From Demequina gelatinilytica (GTDB lineage Bacteria; Actinomycetota; Actinomycetes; Actinomycetales; Demequinaceae): a stretch of 64,000 nucleotides of DNA. Positions 63,890 through 64,000 of this stretch are shown here, piece after piece (the stretch's first letter is position 1; every line of letters begins with the position of its first letter). Location of the stretch: contig NZ_BBLV01000008.1 in NCBI RefSeq assembly GCF_000971115.1, positions 110,018 to 174,017 on the forward strand, written 5' to 3'. Position numbers and translations under genes: made by a program. The notes below the pieces were generated by a model. The model had not been told where the DNA came from and did no database searches. It saw only the letters and a program-made list of their open reading frames with translations.

Positions 63890-64000
63890 CGCCCACCGCG
63901 TTCAGACACGCGAACTAGGTTACGTCCGATTCGTCCCGTTCGGAAGGCCGCTCGACGCGTGGCCGGCACCGCCACGATGACCGGAACTGCCCCGGGAATG

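Overview
High-GC, gene-dense chromosomal DNA from a high-GC Gram-positive bacterium. The evidence is pervasive G/C third positions, the actinobacterial order rsmD-coaD-DUF177-rpmF-rnc-mutM, a DUF3515 lipoprotein next to ddl, a HAIR (HspR) box before clpB, and an IclR gene divergent from leuCD. A cellulose-utilisation pair suggests Micrococcales, perhaps near Demequina or Cellulomonadaceae; this placement is inference. I see no IS element, prophage, CRISPR array or rRNA. There are two tRNA genes (Glu-CUC, Gln-CUG), both on the minus strand.

Layout. 0-5.3 kb: end of a GAF histidine kinase, a convergent NarL-type regulator, and the housekeeping operon rsmD to mutM. 5.3-8.7 kb: a divergent cellobiose 2-epimerase / GH5 cellulase pair around a CebR-like operator, followed by a truncated gene remnant. 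8.7-14.4 kb: recG, a DAK2 protein, rpmB, thiL. 14.4-20.5 kb: a TetR-controlled DrrAB-type exporter with three evenly spaced operators, an oxidoreductase, an XRE/membrane-protein pair and a MATE exporter. 20.5-28.6 kb: two tandem GGDEF proteins, DUF3515, the envelope operon murA-plsC-gpsA-ddl and a PfkB kinase. 28.7-33.7 kb: a kinase, an atypical CPBP protein, leuCD and its IclR regulator. 33.7-40 kb: a Roadblock/small-GTPase module, a DCC protein, and two paralogous ECF sigma / DUF5667-like membrane protein modules. 40-48.9 kb: an antibiotic phosphotransferase-like gene, clpB lacking its N-domain, MarR and its target, HAD, gltX, FAH. 49-58 kb: membrane acyltransferase-like protein, cyclase-like protein, M16 peptidase with an extra C-terminal domain, NYN-LOTUS protein, glycosylase-like protein, a GH16-like gene without a start codon, rnhA, ybaK-yggS, a VIT transporter. 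58-64 kb: lplA, cimA with an isoleucine-rich attenuator leader, three small Arg-rich ORFs behind a perfect CRP-type palindrome, and a BTAD regulator.

Two window-wide patterns stand out. Many genes have a TAnnnT -10 hexamer exactly 6-7 bases before an ATG or GTG and no Shine-Dalgarno, the layout expected for leaderless mRNAs; this also fixes several start codons. A 9-mer, GGACGATGC, occurs about 20 times on the two strands, often between genes. All coordinates and motif counts were derived by eye; family names rest on recognised motifs, not on database searches.
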